Shown here: in pieces, positions 58,333 through 64,000 of the stretch | How the letters are laid out: every line of letters starts with the position of its first letter | Position numbering within the stretch: the stretch's first letter is position 1 | NCBI GenBank assembly: GCA_947095535.1 | Contig: OX352772.1 | Location: 255,575,675-255,639,674 of the forward strand | DNA: 64,000 nt | Origin: Poecilobothrus nobilitatus | Lineage: Eukaryota > Arthropoda > Insecta > Diptera > Dolichopodidae | Reading direction: 5' to 3' | Translations under genes and position numbers: made by a program | Notes under the pieces: model-generated | Database searches by the model: none | Told to the model about the DNA's origin: nothing | What the model saw: the letters and a program-made list of their open reading frames with translations, nothing else

Positions 58333-58375
58333 TTTTGTTCTAGATGAGTACTCTATATAGTATAGTTTCTTTATG
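58333..58375. repeat. P-type transposon terminal inverted repeat, right
   Basis: Inverted partner of 52471-52513. Confidence 0.9.
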
Positions 58376-58382
58376 ATATGGG

Positions 58383-59105
58383 TCTAATATCATCATACAT
58401 TCATACAAGTTAAAAAATAAAAAAGCTTTTAAGAGAGAGAAATAAATCATGTGACTGTCGATTAACTATATAGTAACGAACGATGATTTGAGAAAGACTT
58501 TTTTATTTTTATTTTTTTGTATTTTCATGTTAGCAGATAATTTTAATATTTAAAATTTTCTCTTATGTTGTTCACGGAAAAAGATATGATTTTCTTTTTA
58601 AAAACATATACTCGTACGAAAAACTTTGTCAGTGCAAAGTTTTCCAATACAGTTATCTTGGAAACCCTTGGAATTAGACCTTTTTTCCAGAACAATTTTT
58701 TGTTTGTATCAACATTCACAATCACTAAGTTCTTTTCTTTTCTTCCCAATCACAGTTCTTTTCAACATTCCCAATCACACTTTTTATATTCTCCATATCT
58801 GGAAAACGGTGATAGATTAGAAAAAAATTATTAAGTACAGAATTAAAGAGCTCAAAACATTCTTTTAAAAGTATCCAAAATATCGGATGTTTCAAAAGAA
58901 AATTGAATTTAAAATAAATTGGTTTTTTTAAATCACCTCAAAACTTGCAACTGTTCTTGTTTTTTATATTTAATTCAAATTAATATTTATATTAATTTCA
59001 AAAAATTCATTTCATCAATTCATTTCAAAATTTAAGTGATCGGAAGTCGGAATCGTTTTTAAAATTTTTAAAATATATTAAAAGTTCGCTTTCATTTTTG
59101 CATTT
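58383..59105. other. AT-rich spacer, no gene recognised
   Basis: CACAATCAC / CCAATCACA strings repeat near 58720-58775. No motif-bearing frame. Confidence 0.5.
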
Positions 59106-59109
59106 GCTT

Positions 59110-60415
59110 TCACATTTTCGCTATTTCGCTATCGAGTAAATTTTTAGCGCAATCACTGCAATTATTTATTTTTCTATGTCAAAATTTTGTTTCTGCTGAG
59201 TCTGAATAATATTGCTCATTTTCAATAATTTTTATAAGACCTGTATTAGCTATAAAATCTGTATTAGCTATATAATCAGAATTAGCTATACAATCTGTAT
59301 TAACTATAGAATCAGTTTTAGAATTTTGAGTGCAATAAATAGCCTTTAAATCATTTTCATTTGTCTCAAACTTTTCATTCGATTTTTCGTTATGTAAAAT
59401 ATTTTGCTAATCTACTTTAAGCATATTTTCATTATCTTCTTCACAGTTAGCAAACTTAGAACAAAATACTATTTTTAAACCAATTATTTTTGCTATTATT
59501 GATCCGAACTCATGTGCAGATGGATTTCTCTTTTTGAAACGTATTAAACTGAATAAATTTTCAATTACGTTGTGATTCAGTTTGTTTGTGCATATATAAT
59601 ACCAATAATCATATTCGTCGAACAAATCATTTAACAACATAAGAGTAGCTTTAATTGTTTGTATTAATCCATTCAAGCAATTTATTCTTATTTTTTTATT
59701 TAGCACTTCAAATTTAAGGTCTTGCAAATATTGTATCATACTTACCATTAAATTCCTTACATGATAATTTTTTTTGCAAACCAGCCATATATGGATTTTG
59801 ATCAAAAAGTAACTTGCTATTTAAACAGTCGAATAAATTATTTAGTTTTTCAAAAATTTTTGCTGTAAATAGAGCGCAGTCTTTATCTTCATAAAAATTA
59901 GATTCAGCATATGTTTTGATTCCAGCATAAATACTTGCGCTTAAAACTTGAACAGCTAGCTTTACACTCATTTTTTGGAAATTGTTTGGGTTTATATGAT
60001 TCTCCGTTAATCTAGGGCAAACACGTATAGAAGATTTACTATCTTTTTTAAATAATTAAAGTAACAATATCCCATTTAGCATACTTTTCTAATTTTTTTT
60101 AAATTTGATTTTCGTTTTGTTTGCCCGTTAATATTCTATAATACGCCAAATTTTTTTCTCTTTTATGACAATGCTTACAAGAAGATACATTATCTTGAAT
60201 TGAGCTCGTATATGAGATTTCTCAAAATGGCGGCTGGAAATATAAGAACTTTTTTAATTTTTTATATGGTCAAAAGATTGCCAACAAGCACTAGCCCACT
60301 TTTCATATTTTGCAGTATTCTTTGGTGGAAACGTAAAAAATTTTAAATTTTCTTTTCGAGAAGTATCGTATGCAACAATTTCTAATTAACGGCATTTTGA
60401 TATAATATAGATAGA
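59110..60415 (-). pseudogene. Second, degenerate P-type transposase
   Basis: The minus strand begins near 60410 with a broken THAP domain (NLKFFTFPPKNTAKYEKWAS, ISSRHFEKSHI) and then SCKHCHKREKNL-like remains. It goes on to PRLTENHINPNNFQKMSVKL and LAVQVLSASIYAGIKT (about 60025-59900), LFDCLNSKLLFDQN, INCLNGLIQTIKATL and NVIENLFSLIRFKKRNPSAH (the catalytic-Glu region, about 59565). The end has a D/N-rich tail with CSDCAKN (about 59150). These stretches align in order with the transposase at 54528-57642 (LTDSHINPNAFQKMNVSLAT, LFDCLNSKI, AIEHFFATIRG). The segment with the first two catalytic Asp is deleted, and several stops and shifts are present. Confidence 0.82.
59238..59330 (-). repeat. 18-bp tandem repeat in the transposase relic
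   Basis: On the minus strand ATAGCTAATACAGATTxT recurs about five times, encoding IANTDx hexapeptides. It lies just upstream of the Cys-rich tail. Confidence 0.8.
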
Positions 60416-61180
60416 TAATCTATTAGGAAAAACGTACCTTTATATTATTTGAGAATAGTAAACACTTCTAACTTGTAACACTTTATAAGACTTGAAACTT
60501 TTTTTAACTTTAAATTTTAATATACTAAATTTATTTATTTTAGAACTTAATATGTATAATTATTAATTTTTACATACATATATTTATATTTATTAGAATT
60601 CGTTATTATATTGCATAAGAAATTTTCTGACATAAAATTGGAAACACTTGTTATCAGAGAAATCTAAATAACAATAAATGTAAAAACCAGTAAAACTGAA
60701 ATACTTAAACGTCTATAGTCCAGGCAGCCTGCTCATAAATGCGTTAGCATACGTTTCATACCCTCTTACCCGCAAATTTACACATCTCTCGGTCTCGCTT
60801 AGTCGCTTCAATTTAAAAATTAAGTAATCAAAATAACTTATATACATAATATGTCTACTAATTTAAAATAAAAAAACCAAACTAATTTAAAATAAAAAAA
60901 ACCCAAAAAAACAATTTAAATTTATTTAAAATCATAACTGATTTTAAAAATTTTGAAACTTTAAAAATAAAATTGCTGTTATTTTTATAACATGTTGTAT
61001 AATAAATTTGAAATTAACTCTGTCATTATTTTTCGTTTGTAAAAAATCTAATAAAAAAAAAGTACATTTAAAATTACTTGAATATAAATAAGATAGTGTA
61101 GTATAGTATATATAAGATAGATAGTATATTACATATAGAGAAAGACGTGTACGTTTATGTATTTAAAAGATCATATGCTC
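60416..61180. other. Spacer, no gene recognised
   Basis: A less AT-rich patch at 60715-60810 (CCAGGCAGCCTGCTC, CTCGGTCTCGCTTAG) has no assigned role. The rest is A/T runs. Confidence 0.5.
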
Positions 61181-61350
61181 ATTCTATGTCTCCAAACAAT
61201 AACGATGTACATTAAGTTTGATATCACGTATAAATATTTCCAATATTTTTGAACTGAACTTCTATGAACTGAACATTCTATGTCCCCAAACAATAACGAT
61301 GTACATTAAGTTTGATATCACGTATAAATATTTCCAATATTTTTGAACTG
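61181..61350. repeat. 94-bp tandem duplication
   Basis: ATTCTATGTCTCCAAACAAT at 61181 and ATTCTATGTCCCCAAACAAT at 61275; the remainder to TTTTTGAACTGAAC is almost identical. The second copy is slightly shorter. Confidence 0.9.
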
Positions 61351-62529
61351 AACCATAACCTACATTAATTTTTAGAAGGCCTGGACATTGAGAGAGGAAA
61401 GCTAAATAGTAGTCCTTTTTTTCAAAAAAAAATACACGCAGTCTTATGGGAAAAAATAGTACTCCTCCTAGAAATCTGGAAATAACACAAAAACTACAGA
61501 TTTTTTTTAATTTCGTCCTAAGGAAGCATTAAAGTTCATTCTTTTTTACGTTTTTTAGTAAAAACAAATTTTTAAAAATTGTATATTTTCATTCATAAAT
61601 ATGCTTTTTAAAAAATGTCTTCCAATTACTTTTCAACAAAAAAAAGCTTCTTAAAAACTTTTTAAAAGAGCATTGATTTGGTACATTACTGAACAAAAAA
61701 ATGTTGAAAACTAATTTTTATTGCAATATCGATTTACTTTAATAAATAATGTAAATTTTTTAGAATGCATGTAAATTTTTTAGAGTGCAAAAAATAAACT
61801 ATTTAATTATTTTTACAATAAGTTAATTGATGTTAACTTATTTAAAATTTTTATTAATATAATAAAATAAATTAATATTATAAGTTATTCGCCTTCTCCT
61901 TTGAGGTAGGCGATATGGCGATTATTTTTAAAGTGGTATCGCCTGAAGACTAGGCCTAAAAAAAATATATAAATACATTCAAATAACATATAAATAATTT
62001 TTTAACTAAATAATATGATATATTTAAAATAAAATTTAATAAAATAAAATAAAGTAATTAATTTACAACAAAACAATATTTAAAAAAGTCAAAAACAAAA
62101 AAAAATATCACAAAAATCAATTTTGCGACCGGATAATAATAATAGATCTTGAGTGGGCAAAAATGAAAAATTACATGACGATTGCATCCCAACTATATAT
62201 AGGTACCTTCATATCAAAAAGGTTAATTTAGTCAATAATAATATTTAATTTTTTGCGTTTTTCAATATCGTTCAATATTTTGAAATTGTTTTATTTCTGT
62301 ATTACCTGTCAAATAGGTAACTTAGATCGTTATTAATTATTATTATAAATTTAAAATCACATTTAAAGTAATTATTTTCTAGTAAAATATATAAAATAGT
62401 ATTATTTTGGCCTTTATATAATTTCCAGTATTTTAAATTTATTTTTTTACTAATTAGAGAAATTTAAAAAAATTATATTATCATCGCATCAGTTTTTATC
62501 ATTCGTTTCTATTAAATTTACCAAGTAAT
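61351..62529. other. AT-rich spacer, no gene recognised
   Basis: No motif-bearing frame. A short GGCGATATGGCG block lies near 61909. Confidence 0.5.
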
Positions 62530-62539
62530 TGGTGAAAAT

Positions 62540-62785
62540 ACTTGGAGCATCTGGTATTAAACGCGGACTTTTATCATTATTTAATTTAAAACACGATTCT
62601 GAAAAATGCAACTTACATATGGAACTATAAGCTTTTGGTTGCCAGTCTGATCTTTGTACAAGGCTCTTTTAAGCTTCTCAAAGGCTCTTTATCCGGAAAT
62701 TTAAAAGTAGCTACAGATATCGTGCTATTATTATAATTGGATTTACACCCAACAACCGAACATTTTCCACCCACTTTATTTAAGA
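62540..62785 (-). pseudogene. THAP domain exon relic
   Basis: The minus strand reads KCSVVGCKSNYNNS (Cys-x4-Cys), ATFKFPDKEPL (the FxFP segment) and, after a frame change near 62650, ICKLHFSESCF (Cys-x2-His-Phe) and SPRLIPDAPSIF (closing Pro). All four zinc ligands are recognisable, so this is a THAP finger, but with at least one frameshift and no start codon in good context. Position and strand match the P-type relic at 59110-60415, 2 kb downstream. It may be a first exon of that element or of a separate one. Confidence 0.72.
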
Positions 62786-64000
62786 AAATTATTAAAAAAG
62801 GCAATATTAGGCACTAATAAATAATTGAATTAATTTTTTTAAATAGGTATTCATACAATAAAATTTTCTAAAAATAATAACTCAATTCAAAAATTTAACT
62901 CTACAAAAATATGACTACATAAAATAAAATATCACTAAAATTTAGAGTTATTTAAAATAAAATATTAATTTTTTTCTAATACTTTTCAAATAGTATTGCA
63001 ATTTAAAATTTTAGTCATAAAAAGATTATATTCTATTTCATGTAAGTACATGAATATTCTATTTACAATAATTTTTTTTTTATAGACTGTATAGAAAAAA
63101 ACGAAAATTGCTTAACCAGAATCTAGTACTTCTTTTTTTCTTTTCTTCAAAATATTCCTGAAAAATATGATTTGAAAGTTAATTTTGTTATTGACATAAA
63201 GAAAAAACTTCAAACTTTATTTTTATATAAATTTTATAATTTTTTAATATACATAATTAAAAATATAAAAACTTAGTTTGAACTAAAATATATTCAGTAG
63301 TGAATGCAGAATGCAGTACAATCTATTAGAAAGCTTTTAAATTATTAGGTTATGTTCACCTATTTATTATAATTGGATACTCTCATAATTTTTTGAGAGT
63401 ATTAAATGGCAACGATATGAAATGCTAGAAAAAAACTGAACATTTTATTTTGTTGAAAATATGTTGAAAATTTCGAGTTGAAAGCTGAAATTTTGGTGTT
63501 AAAGAAAAATTTCCAAATTTTATTTTAATATACAATTTGGCATGTTTGGGTAAATATTTTATATCGAAAACTCGAAAAGAAAATTGTTAAAAATGGGCAT
63601 TTTTCTGAAACAAAAACAAAAACAAAAACAGAAAAGAACAAAAAAATATTTATGAAATGCACGGCTAACAATAATTTCGAGGCCTGGACACTGGAATATT
63701 TGTTTGTATTAGTAAAATACATACAAAAAAATGAGCGGAAAGCTCTGAAAATAACATTTTTTTAAAAAAAATTTTTTTGATTTTTTTTTCCCAAAAATAT
63801 GATTTTTTACGAAAATATGTATAAAGTTTTCGTTATGAAATATTTGCCCAAAAATATCAAATTTTAATTTAAATAAAAGTTTAGAATCACAAAATTTCAG
63901 CTTTCAACTCAAAATTTTTAATATATTTTCGATAAATAGTTTTTTAAGCAAACATGACAGCCATTTTAACAATGTCAAAAACGAATGAGAGTAAAAATTT
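62786..64000. other. AT-rich spacer, no gene recognised
   Basis: Only short frames. AAAACAAAAACAAAAAC-type run near 63610. No element termini recognised. Confidence 0.5.

Larger units (their letters stand above)
52471..58375 (-). mobile_element. Nearly complete P-superfamily transposon
   Basis: The termini are inverted repeats of about 43 bp, the first 25 identical (CATAAAGAAACTATACTATA and on), with three mismatches later. The flanks are ATATGGG at 52464-52470 and again at 58376-58382, a 7-bp target duplication. Inside lie a second pair of long inverted repeats (53530-53915 and 57880-58250) and a two-THAP transposase gene on the minus strand. The left side has about 1 kb (52520-53525) absent from the right side. 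CA...TG ends, THAP domains and the transposase core are P-superfamily traits; the classical P element makes 8-bp duplications. Confidence 0.9.

Noticed and set aside
63525..63722. A 65-codon hydrophobic minus-strand frame
   Set aside because: Phe/Val-rich reading of an AAAACAAAAAC-type run; no support.

Overview
The window is AT-rich, repeat-dominated DNA of an insect, most likely a higher fly (Brachycera). The evidence is the mixture of element families: Jockey-, LOA- and CR1-type LINEs, a P-superfamily transposon with THAP zinc fingers, a Helitron that carries an endonuclease (Helentron type), and interspersed repeats with a GTCCGTCCGTCCG block followed by AACTCAAAAACTAA, a style familiar from fly genomes. 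I found no convincing host gene in 64 kb. Nearly every long reading frame is a transposon protein, a relic of one, or a chance frame through a repeat. Names such as Family A, B and C are mine.

Layout. 1-11 kb: a Family C repeat, a 3' LOA LINE fragment on the minus strand (661-1949), and three Family A elements (2003, 4691, and a minus copy at 7582-10948). Family A has a hairpin start, a core of about 145-bp tandem units, and a 3' stem-loop. Two of these Family A copies carry a Family B element (long terminal inverted repeats, 7-bp target duplication) at the same site, and each Family B carries a Tc1/mariner-like MITE. 11-17 kb: a nearly full-length Jockey-type LINE with an intact ORF1, a clear target duplication and an empty-site paralogue in the window. 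17-32 kb: two inverted Family C elements enclosing a decayed Helentron (HUH Rep, SF1 helicase, AP-type endonuclease), into which a third Family B inserted. That Family B was itself hit by a 1.5-kb element carrying a single THAP exon. 32.7-37.07 kb: a GC-richer LOA LINE. 37.1-41.3 kb: CR1-type LINE pieces (PHD-finger ORF1, endonuclease, RT) arranged on both strands around a long palindrome. 42.3-43.9 kb: a complete Family A copy. 44.6-46.6 kb: a LINE with an inverted 5' part. 47.8-49.26 kb: a 717-bp tandem duplication. 51.2-51.4 kb: a microsatellite and a tRNA-derived relic. 52.47-58.38 kb: a nearly complete P-superfamily transposon. 59.1-62.8 kb: two further P/THAP relics.

The most interesting object is the 5.9-kb P-type element (52471-58375). 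It has matching termini, a 7-bp target duplication, long internal inverted repeats and a two-THAP transposase with all three candidate catalytic acidic residues. The transposase is open except for one in-frame TAG and one predicted 79-bp intron. Family B and the THAP-only element share its terminal style and may be non-autonomous relatives. Families A and C look like non-autonomous Helentron relatives (DINE/HINE-like). No database search was possible, so family assignments rest on motifs and architecture.
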